Source of the DNA: Nesterenkonia pannonica
GTDB taxonomy: Bacteria; Actinomycetota; Actinomycetes; Actinomycetales; Micrococcaceae
Reading direction: 5' to 3'
Length of the DNA stretch: 64,000 nucleotides
Assembly: GCF_019575955.1 (NCBI RefSeq)
Contig: NZ_CP080575.1
Coordinates: 2,635,454-2,699,453, forward strand
The position numbers and the translations under genes were made by a program. Under the pieces are notes generated by a model. That model was not told the origin of the DNA. It was given only the letters and a program-made list of their open reading frames with translations, and did no database searches. Positions 21,112 to 32,029 of the stretch are shown here, piece by piece (position 1 is the first letter of the stretch; the number at the start of each line of letters is the position of its first letter).

Positions 21112-22653
21112 ATGACGACGCACACCCAGGACGACGTGAGCGGATCCATCGCGACATCCCACCACCTGGCCACCGAGGCAGGCGCGCGAGCCCTCAGGGA
21201 GGGCGGCAGCGCAGTGGACGCCGCCATCGCTGCCGCCGCGGCGCTCTGCGTGGTCTACCCGAACAACGTCGCCCTCGGAGGAGACCTCGTCGCGCTCGTG
21301 CGCTCGCCGGAGGAAGGTCACCTTCATCAACGCGACAGGACCGGCCGCTCGGGCCGCATCGCTGGAGTCCATGCGCGCGACCCATGGGGATGCCCTGCCT
21401 CTGCGCGGCATCGACACCATCACCGTGCCGGGCGGACCCAGGGGTGGGCGGCCCTCGCCGACACCGGAGGGAATCTCACCTGGAGTAGGCGCCTGGAATC
21501 GGCCGTCTCCTACGCGCGGGAGGGCGTCCCCACGGCCCTGTCGGTCTCCCGGGCCATCCGCGAGCACCAGCAGGTTCTGGCGCAGGACGAGGGCGCAGCA
21601 GAGATCTTCCTGCCGGAGGGTGCCCCACTTCAGGAGGGCGAGCCCTCCGGCAGCCCGCGCTCGCACAGACGCTGAGCCGACTCGCCGAGCACGGACCGGA
21701 GGAGTTCTACACCGGCGAGACTGCTCGGCGCTGGGTCCAGGGGCTGCAGCGGCTCGGCAGCGGGATCGCCCCGGAGGACCTCGCTTCCTACGCCCCGACA
21801 TCAGGGCCTTCCATGAGCGCCGAGGTCATGGGCCTGAGAGTCCACACCGGGGTCCGAACACTCAGGGCTTTGCGCTGCTCAGAACCCTCCTGCACCTTGA
21901 GGCTCAAGAGCCTGCGGATCCCTTGGGGCCCGAGGCTTGCTCGATCGCGAAGCAGTTCTACGACGCCAATTCCCTGCGCGCCGAATATCTCAGCGACCCG
22001 CGACGCTTCCCGTCGCACCAGAGGAGCTCCTCAACATGCTGGCGCCGGATGCCCCGATGGCGGTTCCTCACCGGCCGCTGGGGACACGGTCGGCCTGAGC
22101 GCCGCCAGTTCGGACGGCTGGGCCGTGTCACTGGTGCAGTCGGTGTACCACGCGTTCGGCTCCGCGGTGCTGGAGCCCACCACCGGAATCCTGTTCCAGA
22201 ACCGAGGCACTGCCTTCTCCCTCGATCCGGACCACCCTGCAGCCCTGACACCAGGAGCCCGCCCTCCGCACACGCTGATGCCCGTGCTGGCTGAGGAGCA
22301 CGGCGAGCTGAAATGGGTGTGCGCCACCATGGGGGTCAGGCTCAGCCCCAGATCCACACTCACCTGCTGCTGAACCTTCTTCGCGGGGCATCCCCTTGGA
22401 GGCGGTCAGCCTGCCGCGCTGGGTCATCGGCGCCCAGAGCGACGGTGACACCCTCCGCACAGCGACGGCAGAAGCCGATGTGCCCGAAGCGGCGAGCAGA
22501 GCTTTGGGCGCCTCATTCGATCTGAGGACCGTGGCGCCTCGGCACGAATCGCTGGGGCACTCCAACGTCATCGAAGTCACCCGGCACAGCGATCGGCCCG
22601 CCTTCCGAGCCGCGAGCGATCCCCGAGCAGACGGATCGGCCCTGATCGTGTGA
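21112..22653 (+). CDS. Gamma-glutamyltransferase superfamily protein
   Basis: Ntn-hydrolase relative of gamma-glutamyltranspeptidase and oxamate amidohydrolase. The large-subunit start GSIATSHHLATEAGARALREGGSAVDAAIAAAAALCVV and the autocleavage/catalytic region GDTVGLSAASSDGWAVSLVQSVYHAFGS are clear; the Thr of GDTV is the likely nucleophile. The C-terminal SLPRWVIG and ESLGHSNVIEV segments complete the small subunit. The coding frame changes many times (about 21325, 21440, 21645, 21800, 22010, 22070, 22335, 22385). No signal peptide is seen, so it is probably cytoplasmic and could cleave gamma-glutamyl conjugates; the true substrate is unknown. A GGGAGAG site sets the start at 21112. Confidence 0.85.
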
Positions 22654-22681
22654 CTCCGAAGGCGGGCCGGGGCCGGACGCC

Positions 22682-24050
22682 TCAGTCGGCGATGTAGAAG
22701 AGCCTCTTGTTCACAAACTCCTCCATGCCCAGAGGGCCGAGCTCACGGCCGTAGCCGGAGCGCTTCACTCCCCGAACGGAAGCTCCGCGCCTTCGGCGGC
22801 GGGGATGTTCACGTTGGCCATTCCACCTCCAGCTGCGAGGCGACCGCAGAGGCGCGCGCCTCGTCGGCGGAGAAGACCGACCCGCCGAGTCCGTAGGGAG
22901 AGTCATTGGCCAGACGAACAGCCTCAGCGTCGTCGCCCACCGAGTAGACCACGGCCACCGGGCCGAAGAGCTCCTCGTGATAGGCGCGCATCTCCGGGGT
23001 GATTCCGGTGAGGACGGCGGGGGCGAAGTAGGAGCCCGGCTCATCCAGCAGCTCGCCGCCGGTGTGCAGCGTCGCCCCTTGCTGACGGCGTCCTGCACCT
23101 GTTCGGCCAGCTGCTCGCCTGCGGCTCGGGAGGACAGAGGCGTGTAGGTGCCCGGCTCGCCCTTCATCAGGTCCCCGGCTTCAGAGCGGAGACGCGTGCC
23201 ACCAGCTCCTGGACGAACGGCTCGTAGATGTCCTCGTGGACGATCATCCGCTTGTTCGAGTTGCAGGCCTGGCCGGTGTTCTCCAGTCGCCATGCCCAGG
23301 CGGTCTCAGCGGCCTCGGCGACGTTCCCGGCGTCGAGGATGATGTACGGGTCGGATCCGCCGAGCTCCAGGACTGCCTTCTTGAGGTGACGGTTAGCCAG
23401 TTCGCCCACGGCCGCGCGGCAGCTCGGAGCCGGTCAGCGAGACCCCTTGGATACGGGGGTCTGCGATGATCCGGCTCGACTGCTCATGGGTGACGAACAG
23501 GTTCGCATAGACGCCCTCCGGCACACCGGCGTCCTGGAGGATGGAGGCGATGGCCAGGGCCGAGCGCGGGCAGCTCTCTGCATGCTTCAGCAGGACGGTG
23601 TTGCCCAGCATCAGGTTCGGGGCGACGAATCGAGCCACCTGGTAGTAGGGAAGTTCCAGGGCATGATGCCCAGCAGCGGGCCGATGGGCAGCCGCTGAAT
23701 GACTGCGCGCCCGCCGGAGAATGTCTTGATCTCCTGGTCGGCGCTGAGCTGCGGGCCCTCCTGGGCGAAGTATCCGAAGATCTCCCCGGAGAACTCAGCC
23801 TCCGCCTTCGACTCCGCAACGGGCTTGCCCATCTCTGTGGTCGCGATCTCGGCCAGCTCATCGGCGCGCTCGGCGAAGAGCTGGCCGATGCGGGCCACGA
23901 TCTCGCCGCGCCGCTCGATGGTCTCGCTGCTCCATGAACGGTACGCATCGGCGGCGGCCGCCACAGCCGCCTCCACCTCAGCGTCCGTCGCCGCGGGTAC
24001 GTTTCGAGGATCTCTCCGGTGGCCGGGTTCTTCGACTGGTAGGACGTCAT
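22682..24050 (-). CDS. NAD(P)-dependent aldehyde dehydrogenase
   Basis: Succinate-semialdehyde/aminobutyraldehyde dehydrogenase type. Begins [20 protein letters not shown]-binding and fold motifs [13 protein letters not shown] and [16 protein letters not shown]; catalytic Glu in [13 protein letters not shown] and catalytic Cys in [15 protein letters not shown]; ends [27 protein letters not shown]. Slips near 24003, 23655, 23420, 23165, 23080, 22820 and 22770. As the last gene of the putrescine oxidase operon it most plausibly oxidises 4-aminobutanal to GABA or succinate semialdehyde to succinate. Its ATG overlaps the amidohydrolase stop. Confidence 0.9.
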
Positions 24051-25673
24051 CGTGCAGCACCTTTCACAAGTGGGTCGTTGTGGACAATCTTGCCGTCAAT
24101 CGTGGTCATCAGCACGGAGATCTGCGTCAGCTCGTCCGCGTCGGCGGCGACCGGGTCCTCCGCCCAGAGCGTCAGGTCAGCCGTCGCTCCGGGCCGAATG
24201 ACGCCTCGATGGCCATCCCCAGCGCCTCGGCGGCCCAGCGGGTATAGCCCAGCAGAGCCTCCTCGCCCGTCAGCCGCTGCTCGGCCTCGAACACCGGAGC
24301 GGAGGGGTTCCCGGGCTCCCGCCGCAGACGGGCCCATGCCATGCCGAGACGAGCGTCGAGACTGGCGACCGGCCAGTCGGAGCCCAGGGCGAGGCGCCCG
24401 CCTACCTGGAGGATGTCACGTGTGCGCCAGCTGTTCGACGCTCGCTCATCGCCCAGCCGCGCGCCCCAGGAATCGACGTTGCCCGGTTCCCTCCACTGCA
24501 TATGGAGGGGCTGCATGGAGGCGACGGTCCCGGTCCTGGACAGCAGAGCGACGTCGTCGTCGGTGAGCGTCTCCAGGTGCTCGATCCGCGCAGGGTAGGC
24601 GACGAAGTCCGAAAGGCCCTCGTAGACCCGTGCTGCGTGGGCGACCCCGGCGTCGCCGCAGGAATGCGTGGTGAGCTGGAATCCGGCGTCGTGATAGCTC
24701 CTGCAGACCTCCGCGAACCGGTCCAGTGATTTCCAGAAGGGGCCCGTGGAGTCGCCCTGAGCGTCGGGCTGGTGCAGCCATGCTGTGCCCGCGTCGATGA
24801 CCCCGTCGAGGAACATCTTGATCATCCGGACTCTCCACCGGTCACCGCCGACGCAGAGCAGCCCCACCCGATGGGCCACCAGGTCGTCGCCGTCGCCGGG
24901 CTCATGCCACATCGCGACGTCCAACCGGACGGGCAGCCCGCCGGGCAGCGCCTCGGCGGCCCGGATCACCTCCACCGTCCAGTCTCGACCGTCGAGCACC
25001 GTGGTCCCGGTGACGCCGGCAGCGGCCGCCTCACGGAGGATTCGCCGCACCTCATGGGCTGCTTCAACAGGGTGCAGGCCGGGCGCCCCCTGAGCACGCG
25101 GTGGAACGCCGGCATCTCCTGCAGCTTGCCGGTGGGACGGCCATACTCGTCCACGACGATCTCGCTGGCGTCGTCGAAGGTCTCGGACCCGTCGACGCCC
25201 GCCGCCTCGAGAGCCGCCTCGTTCGCCACGGAGGTGTGCACGTCGAAGAGCAGCAGCAGGAGCGGGCGCCCTGGGCCGCGTCCTCGAAGAGGTCCCCGCG
25301 GATCTCCCCGCCTTCGAATGCTTTGTAGTCCAGGTTCCATCCGCGGAGCCAGTCCCCGCCTCAAGGGTCCGGGCGTGCTCGGCCAGGGCCGACCGCACCT
25401 GGGCCAGCGTGACGAGGCCCCGAGATCCACGCCCTGGGTCATTTCGATGCCGCCGACAGGGTGCATGTGCGAATCGATGAGCCCAGGGGTCAGCGTGGCG
25501 CCCTGCGCGTCGATGACGTGGGTGCGAGGGCCGGTCCAGGCCGCGGCGTCCTCGTCGGTGCCGAGCCAGGCGATCCGACCGTCGACGACTGCTGCGGCCG
25601 TCGGGCGTGTGTGCGCGTCGGCGTCGTGGGCCATTGTGCGGATGTGCGCGCTGCGGATGATCAGGTCACTCAT
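24047..25673 (-). CDS. YtcJ-like metal-dependent amidohydrolase
   Basis: Amidohydrolase_3 family. The entry metal motif is LTPGLIDSHMHPVGG, a later His is in FQLTTHSCGDAGVAHA, and the terminal Asp in RLALGSDWPVASLDARLGMAWA. It ends with the composite beta-sandwich segment VIRPGATADLTLWAEDP. Slips near 25415, 25340, 25275, 25085 and 24210. Enzymes of this kind hydrolyse amide or formyl bonds of small molecules, substrate mostly unknown. Placement between amidase and aldehyde dehydrogenase in a polyamine operon suggests an N-acyl, N-carbamoyl or guanidino compound. Its start overlaps the amidase stop by 8 bp. Confidence 0.85.
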
Positions 25674-27415
25674 GGTCTGCTCTCTCGGGGTGGTCGGAGG
25701 AGGTGTTCAGGCGCGGGGTCCGGGCCGGTTCGGTGCGCCGCGGACGCAGCCGCTCGAAGGCGGCGGCGATGCGCAGCAGGGTCTGGTCGTCGTACGCCCG
25801 GGACGCGAACGTAAGCCCGACGGGCATGCCGGTGTCATCCATCGTGCCCATAGGCACGGTGACGGTGGGGATCCCCAGGTGACGGGGCACGAGGTTGCCG
25901 TTCGCCACCCACACGCCGTTCCTCCACGCCGCATCGGCTGCGGCGGGCTCCGTGTCGGCATCCGCGGGTCCCACGTCTGCCGCGGCGGGGAAGGCCACCA
26001 CGTCGAACCCGTTCCGGTCCATCCAGTCCTCAAGGTCGACGCGGCGCGTCTCCTCCAGCCCCGCAGTCCGTGCTCGACTCCGGGCAGGGACTCGAGCGTC
26101 GGAGCGCCTGTCCTTTGAATGAGATCCGGGTATGTGCTGATGTCGTCGTCGAAGCCGTCGTACCTGTCGGGCAGTGCGCCTTCCGGGTGCGGGAAGATGT
26201 CTTCGCCTCGAACCTGTGTGAGGCTGCTCAGCGCGGGTCGCCGTTGGCCTGAAGGAAGTCCTCCCACGCCCATGCGGCCAGTTCGTTGACCTCGAGCTTC
26301 AGGTAGTCGGGGTCGACGAGTCCTCGGCTGAAGACTGTCGGAGCACCCGCGCGGTCCCCTTCGTAGCGGCTCACGGCGGGAAAGTCGGTGACCTCCACGC
26401 GTGCTCCGGCGCCCACGAGATCCGCCTCGGCCTCCCGCCACAGCTGCAGGATGCTGTCCCGCACGCGGATCGGCTGGCCGGTGGGCCCTCCGATGCTTAA
26501 GCACTTTCGCGGCTGCCCGCCTCATGGTCCTCACCGATGTACATTCCAGGCGCCGCGATGCGCAGACCGCTGAGGGTTCCGTGGGCGCGCTCTTCGGAAG
26601 GGCAGTCCAACTCACGATGGCTGCGGGGACTGACGTCCGAAGCCTTGGGCAGTGCGATCCAGGGCTGGGTGCGCCAGAAGTCTCCGCGGGAGTCGTGGTC
26701 GTCGGCGACGATGACGTCGAGCACCTCAAGCATGTCGGTCATCGTCCGCGTGTGCGGGACTACCACGTCCATAGTGGGGACCAGCGGCCAGTTGCCCCGC
26801 ACGGAGATCACTCCGCGTGAGGGCGTGTAGGCGCAGAGCCCGCTGTTGGAGGCGGGCGCCCTGCCCGAGGACCATGTCTCCTCCCCAGCCCGAACGCTGC
26901 GAAGCTCGCCGCAGTGGCCGTTCCCGACCCGTTCGAGGAACCGGACGCGAAGGCGGCGGCGAGATAGTCGGCGCTGTAGGGACTCTCGGCTCGGCCGTAG
27001 AGGCCCCTCTGCATCCCACCGTTCGCCATGGGCGGCATGTTCGTCAGGCCCAGGAGGACCGCTCCGGCCCCGCGAAGCCGCTCGATGGTGAAGGCGTCCT
27101 GCTGAGCGACCAGGTCTTTGAACGCCGGGGACCCCGCCGCGACGGTCATGCCTCGGACCTTGTAGCTGTCCTTCGCGGTGTACGGGATTCCTTCCAGCGG
27201 CCCGAGAGGGCGCCCTTCGGCGCGGCGCCGGTCGGAGGCTCGGGCTTCGGCCAGCGCCTCCGCGTTCCGGACCACCACAGCGTTCAGGCAGGGTCCCTGC
27301 TGATCGTAGGCATCGATGCGGCGCAGGTAGGCGCCCACAAGCTCTTCGGAGGTCGTGCTCCCGTCCTCCAGGGCGGCGCGCAGCTGGGGATGGTGGCTTC
27401 GACGACGTCGATCAT
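25666..27415 (-). CDS. Amidase-signature family amidase
   Basis: Ser-Ser-Lys amidase. Catalytic Lys in IPYTAKDSYKVRG; the Gly/Ser-rich core is FASGSSNGSGTATAASFA, holding the cis-Ser and nucleophile Ser although one of the usual Gly is Asn; C-terminal LGIPTVTVPMG and GMPVGLTFASRAYDD. Slips near 27375, 26870, 26495, 26230 and 26060. The break at 26495-26502 is GCTTAAGC where SAGIGGPTGQP needs GCCGGC. It follows agmatine deiminase by 10 bp. Since no AguB-type nitrilase is seen nearby, this amidase (or the next amidohydrolase) may be the one that hydrolyses N-carbamoylputrescine; that is a hypothesis. Confidence 0.87.
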
Positions 27416-27425
27416 CGGCTTCCTC

Positions 27426-28479
27426 TCAGGGTGCGGGCACTGCGCCCGGCGCGGTCGGGGACGATGGCTGCTGCTGGGTGATGCAGTGCACTCCGCCGCC
27501 GAACGCGAAGATGTCACGGGCGTCGACGCGTTCGACGGTGCGTCCCGGGTATTGCTCCTCGAGGATCTGCTGGGCCTTCTCGTCGCTGGGGTCCTGGAAG
27601 GCGCCCATGATGACGGCTCCGTTCGCGACGTAGTGGTTGATGTAGGACCAGTCGGACCAGCCGCTCTCATCCTGGAGCTGCTTCGGGGCGGGAGCTCGGT
27701 GATGCTGATGGGGTCTCCGCTTACGACTGTCGCGCTCTCCAGCACCTCGCGCAGCTCGCGGCTCACCTGATGGTCAGGGTGGCTGCGGTCCCGCTGGGTG
27801 TGCAGCAGGACCGAACCTGCCGGGGTGAAGCAGGCGACGATGTCGACATGCCCGCGAGTCCCGAACTCGTCATAGTCGCGGGCGAGGCCCGGGGAAGCCA
27901 CACTGCGTGGTGGGTGCCGAGGCGCTGGTGGATCTCCGCCTCGATCTGCTGCTGGGACCACCCTGGGTTGCGCCCCGGATCCTGCTGGACGGTCTGTGTC
28001 AGCAGGACGGTTCCGCGACCGTCCACGTGGAGCCCGCCTCCTTCGTTGACCAGGGTGCTGGCGATGCGAGGGACCCCGGCCAGGCTAGGCGATCTGCTCC
28101 CCGACCCGTTGGTCCGCCTCCCAGGCGGCCCAGGATTGGGCTCCCCAGCCGTTGAACACCCAGTCCACGGCTGCCACCGCGCCGCTCTCGTCCCGCACGA
28201 AGGTGGGGCCGGAGTCCCGCACCCAGGCGTCGTCGAGGGAACGGCGTGGAGCTCGACGGCCTCAGGGAGAAGCGTCCTCGCCACCGCGATGTCCTCTGGC
28301 CTGACCAGCATTCTGACCGGCTCGTAGCCGCAGACGGCGGCGGCCACGTTCGCCCACGCCTGTCGGGCACGCTGCAGCGACGCAGAGCCGTGAGCGCCGA
28401 AGGTCTCGTTGGTAGGCGGGAAGGCCATCCACGTGCACTCGTGCGGCTCCCATTCGGACGGCATGCGCCATGAGGTCAC
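27426..28479 (-). CDS. aguA: Agmatine deiminase
   Basis: Converts agmatine to N-carbamoylputrescine plus ammonia. Guanidine-binding and catalytic residues are visible: MPSEWEPHECTWMAFP, WVRDSGPTFV, LVNEGGGLHVDGRG, FGTRGHVDIVACF with the catalytic His, and the C-terminal nucleophile Cys in FAFGGGVHCITQQQP. Slips near 28225, 28090, 27893 and 27690. The GTG start overlaps the putrescine oxidase stop (GTGA at 28476-28479). Around 350 residues, normal for the family. Next to putrescine oxidase it supplies that enzyme's substrate once the carbamoyl group is removed. Confidence 0.93.
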
Positions 28480-29862
28480 GACCGGGCCTCCAGGATCTCT
28501 TCGGCCGCCAGCCTACTCTGGCGCAGCGCACCGTCGACGTGCTGGTACCCCTCAGCGGCCAGATCGGAGCAGGCCCAGCGGATCGGCCCCACGGGGTCGC
28601 GCTGGTGGGCGCCGTATCGGTGCAGTCCGCCCAGGTCGTAGCTGGTGGCGTAGGCGCCTCTGGTCCACTCCTCGGAGGCGAAGTCCGACTCGTAGTACAC
28701 CTCTGGGGTCAGCGCCTCCTTCCCGAGATAGTTCGCGAAGGAGCGCAGGATCCTGCTTCGGCGCTCCTCGTCGGGCAGGGCGAACAGCGCGTCGGCCACC
28801 TCGTCGGTGGCGAATCCGACCAGGGTGCCGCGGGCGTCGCCGTAGTTGGTGTTGTCATAGACCTCCTGGCACACCTCATCGGCCCCGAAGCCGGTGCCGG
28901 AGAGGCCCTTCTCACGCCAGAACGGACGGTCGTAGACGGCGTGGACCTTGATCACCAGACCCATGGCCTGGTGCTGGTGCATCTGGTGCTGCAGGCGCGG
29001 CAGAGGCGGCTCGAAAGAGATGCGGCTGTAGAGGTTGGGCGGGACGGCGACGATCACATCGTCAGCCTGAACGGTGACACGGTCGGACCACAGGGTCGCT
29101 CCGCCTGTCTCGTTCCAGCGAATCGTGCGCACGGGGGTTCCCAGGTGCACGGCCTCGCCCAGCTCTTCGGCCAGGGCGACGGATACGGACTGCATGCCGC
29201 CCACCACCCGGCGGTCGAGGATGAAGCCTTCGTCGACGAGATTGCTGAAGGAGCCCGCGGAGGCCGCCATCAGAACGGCCTGGAGCGCCGAGAAGGCGTG
29301 CGCGGGCTTGGTGAGCATGCCTCCTGCGACGAAGATGCCGATGTTCCGGCAGGCCTCCTCATCCGATGACTGCGTCCTCAGCCAGTCGTGGAAGGAGATG
29401 GTGTCGAGCTCGCGCGCCTTGGGGTGCGCCCACGGCTCGTGCGGCCCGATCTCAGCGGCCAGCTGGTCGAGGACCCCGGTCAGCCGCTCGATCTCTTCGG
29501 CCGTCTCCGAGGCGACGGGGAATGTGTCGCCGGTGTAGACGTGCCGGACTCCGTCGGAGCCGATGAAGACGTTCGAGCCCTCCCGGTAGCGCTGGTAGGT
29601 CTCCTTGCCCAGCTCCTCCACCAGACCGAGCAGCTCGGTCTGGTCGGGCGAGACCCACTGGCCCCCGATTTCGAGGAAGGCACCGTCGACGGTGTCAGAC
29701 CATGTGCGTCCGCCGACGCGGTCGCGGGCCTCGAGCACGACCACCCGCAGGCCCCTGCGCGCTGCGGTGCGGGCAGCCATCAGGTTTAGCAGGCCCAGCC
29801 CCTACGATGGCCAGGTCGCACGTCACGACGTTTTCGCTGCCTATGTGCCGGATGTTCTCCAC
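28476..29862 (-). CDS. puo: Flavin amine oxidase, putrescine oxidase type
   Basis: FAD-dependent oxidase deaminating putrescine to 4-aminobutanal with release of H2O2. The dinucleotide motif is LAIVGAGPAG followed by VVVLEARDRVGGRTWS; substrate-domain segments FLEIGGQWVSPDQTELL and FEPPLPRLQHQMHQHQAMGL closely resemble Kocuria/Rhodococcus putrescine oxidase; the C-terminal FAD motif is EGYQHVDGALRQSRLAAEEIL. Only one slip, at 29784-29790, where GTTTAGC (GCTAAAC on the coding strand) replaces GCCGGC of GPAGL. GTG at 29862 has a GGAGG site 4 bp upstream. First gene of a five-gene coupled operon, divergent from a TetR gene. Confidence 0.93.
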
Positions 29863-29893
29863 AGCACCTCCCATATGTCTGCGCATCAGATTA

Positions 29894-29908
29894 ATGAACA
29901 GCATTCAT
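29894..29908. promoter_or_regulatory. Operator-like palindrome ATGAA-N5-TTCAT (site 2)
   Basis: ATGAA (29894-29898) and TTCAT (29904-29908) with a 5-bp spacer, in the 125-bp divergent promoter between the putrescine oxidase operon and the TetR gene. Identical half-sites and spacing to site 1 at 20986-21000. The position next to a TetR gene is the classic place for an autoregulatory operator. Confidence 0.65.
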
Positions 29909-29987
29909 ATTACAGCTTCTGTGTTGCTGGCGTGTTACTTCCATCACTAGACTTGCAAAGTTCCCACCCCTGCCGATAGGAGCCCCT

Positions 29988-30684
29988 GTGCCGACCGATC
30001 AGCCGCGTCGCGGCAGGGGACGTCCCCGCCAGCCCATCCTCTCCGGACAGGCGATCACCGATGCTGCGCTGAAGATAGCCGCCGATCGGGGCCATCATCA
30101 GCTGACGGTGGCGAGCCTGGCCCGCGAGCTGGGCGTCTCTGCGTCGGCGCTGTACAACCATGTGAGGTCCAAGGACGAGCTGATGCTCTGGGTCCAGGAT
30201 CGGCTGAATGAGGAGATCGACGCGTCGGTCTTCGACCGCCTGCCCTGGCATGAGGCGCTGATCGCCTGGGCACGCTCCTACCGGAACTGCTTTGCCCGGA
30301 ATACGGCCATGATCCCCATCATGGCGGTGCTCCCGATCGCTGACGCGCCTCGCACCCTGGACATGTACGAGCGGGTGATCCGGGGCCTCACCGATGCCGG
30401 GATCGATCCGCAGGATGCCCTGGAGATCATTGTCGCGGTGGAGGCGTACGCCTTCGGCGCCGCATATGACGCCACAGCGCCATGAACATCTTCGAACCGG
30501 GCGACCCGGAGCGGGCCCCACCTTCGCCGCCGCGGCAGCGGCCCGCGCCAAGGAGCCCTCAGAGGCTGCCGATCGCGCCTTCGAGCGAGGCCTGTCGGCG
30601 ATGGTGCGCGGCTTCAGAGCCGACGTCGACAGCGTCGACGCCTCGGGCGCTACGCGCCGGGCAGAGCCAGGGCCTGCTTGCTGA
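29988..30684 (+). CDS. TetR-family transcriptional regulator
   Basis: N-terminal DNA-binding domain RGRPRQPILSGQAITDAALKIAADRGHHQLTVASLARELGVSASALYNHVRSKDELM is a textbook TetR helix-turn-helix preceded by a basic arm. The ligand-binding half includes YERVIRGLTDAGIDPQDALEIIVAVEAYAFGAAYDA, similar to TetR_C-type domains. Slips near 30478 and 30515; the end is therefore approximate and overlaps the convergent phosphatase gene by about 35 bp. GTG start at 29988. It is divergent from the polyamine operon and is the best candidate for binding the ATGAA-N5-TTCAT palindromes, with a polyamine or derived aldehyde as ligand; all of this regulation is inferred. Confidence 0.87.
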
Positions 30685-31354
30685 GCTCGCGGTTGGGCTC
30701 CTCGTAGCTGACGGCCTCGACCCCGCGAGGACCGATGTGCAGGCTGGTGATGCTGGTCAGTGTGCACTCGCGGGAGCGTGGGTCGTGGAAGAGCGGCCGC
30801 TGCTCGGCCCATAGACGGGTCACGTAGATGGGGAGCTGGTGGGAGACGAGCACCGCCTCGGACCCGTCGCCGTGCTCGGCGATCGCTTCGTCGGCCAGGT
30901 CCTTCACCGCGGCCAGCACTCGGTTCACCTGTGCTTTGTAGGGCTCCCCATGAGGGGCGGATCGGGTTGATGAGCAGTGGCCAATGCTTGGGCCGTCGCA
31001 GCTGACGACGCACCGAAGACATGCCCTCGAACTTGTTCTCCGCCTCCAGGACCCGCCCTTCGATCCGTACCGGCAGGTTCAGGGCGGAGGCGACGGGGCA
31101 ATCGTCTCTTGGGCGCGCTGAAGCGGGGAGGACGCAAGAATCACCGGGCCCTGGCCACGCTCAGCTCGTGCCGCGAAGTGATCGGCCAGCCCCTGCGCCA
31201 TCTCTTTGCCGAGCTCGGAGAGGCCGAAGCCCGGCAGTCTTCCATAGAGCACGCGGTCAGGGTTGTGCACCTCGCCATGACGGACCAGGTGCACCGTGGC
31301 GTAGCCGGTGGTCGGGACGGGCTCAGCAGAGTGGGCGGCGGCGGAAGAGGTCAT
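30650..31354 (-). CDS. Histidine phosphatase family protein
   Basis: Phosphoglycerate mutase-like fold. The phosphate-accepting motif is VHLVRHGEVHNPDRVLYGRLPGFGLSELG; the second Arg and Glu region SSPLQRAQET is present; the second catalytic His is in EAVLVSHQLPIYVTRL. Slips near 31100 and 30945. About 230 residues. Family members act on many phosphorylated small molecules, and this one cannot be assigned further. It overlaps the 3' end of the TetR gene and is separated from purN by 32 bp. Confidence 0.88.
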
Positions 31355-31386
31355 GCGGTCCAGTCTTCCAGAATCGGGCCTGACTC

Positions 31387-31990
31387 TCAGCGCAGGCCGT
31401 GCTCATTGCGGGCGATCTGGGCGAGCACCTGGTTCAGCAGGGTTCGCTCGGCAGTTTTGATGCGCTCGTGGAGGGTAGCCTCATCATCCTCAGCCCTCAC
31501 CTCAACGGGGTTTGGGCAAGGATCGGGCCGGTGTCGACGCCGGAGTCCACCTGGTGCACGGTGCAGCCGGTCACCTTCACCCCGTGAGCAAGCGCATCAC
31601 GCACCGCATGGGCGCCCGGAAAGCTGGGCAGCAGGGCCGGGTGCGTGTTGATCATCGGCACTGCGCGGCCATCCGCGCGCCTCAGGGTGTCGAGGAACTC
31701 TGCCGAGACGATCCTCATGAACCCGCTGGAGACCAACACCTCTGGGTCGTAGGAAAGCACAGCATCGCGCAGCCTGCTGTTCCAGTCGGCCCGCTGCTCC
31801 GCGTCTGCCCCGCGCTCGAGGGGGACGCTGAACGTCTCGATCCCTGCAGTCCCGGCTCTCACCAGCCCGTAGGCATCGGGGTTGTCCGAGCCGACCGCCG
31901 CGATCTCCACGGCTAGCTCCCTGCCTGGGACGCGTCGATGACCGACTGAAGATTGGACCCCGAGCCGGAGATCAGCACCACGATTCGCAT
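31387..31990 (-). CDS. purN: Phosphoribosylglycinamide formyltransferase
   Basis: Third step of purine synthesis, formyl transfer from 10-formyl-THF to GAR. N-terminal MRIVVLISGSGSNLQSVIDA binds the phosphate; the catalytic set is Asn/His in INTHPALLPSFPGAHAVRDAL and Asp in VHQVDSGVDTGPILAQ. It ends ERTLLNQVLAQIARNEHGLR. Slips near 31918 and 31510. In many actinobacteria purN lies beside a PerM-like membrane protein and purH; the PerM-like gene is 1.5 kb upstream here, with two small membrane-protein genes in between and no purH visible nearby. Confidence 0.94.
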
Positions 31991-32029
31991 AGGGCTCAGC
32001 CTACGTCCGCGCTCGCCTCAGCTCTGCGG

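Noticed and set aside
24772..26118. 448-codon open frame on the plus strand opposite the amidohydrolase and amidase genes
   Set aside because: A shadow of high-GC coding sequence on the other strand; no recognisable motifs and the minus-strand frames carry clear families.
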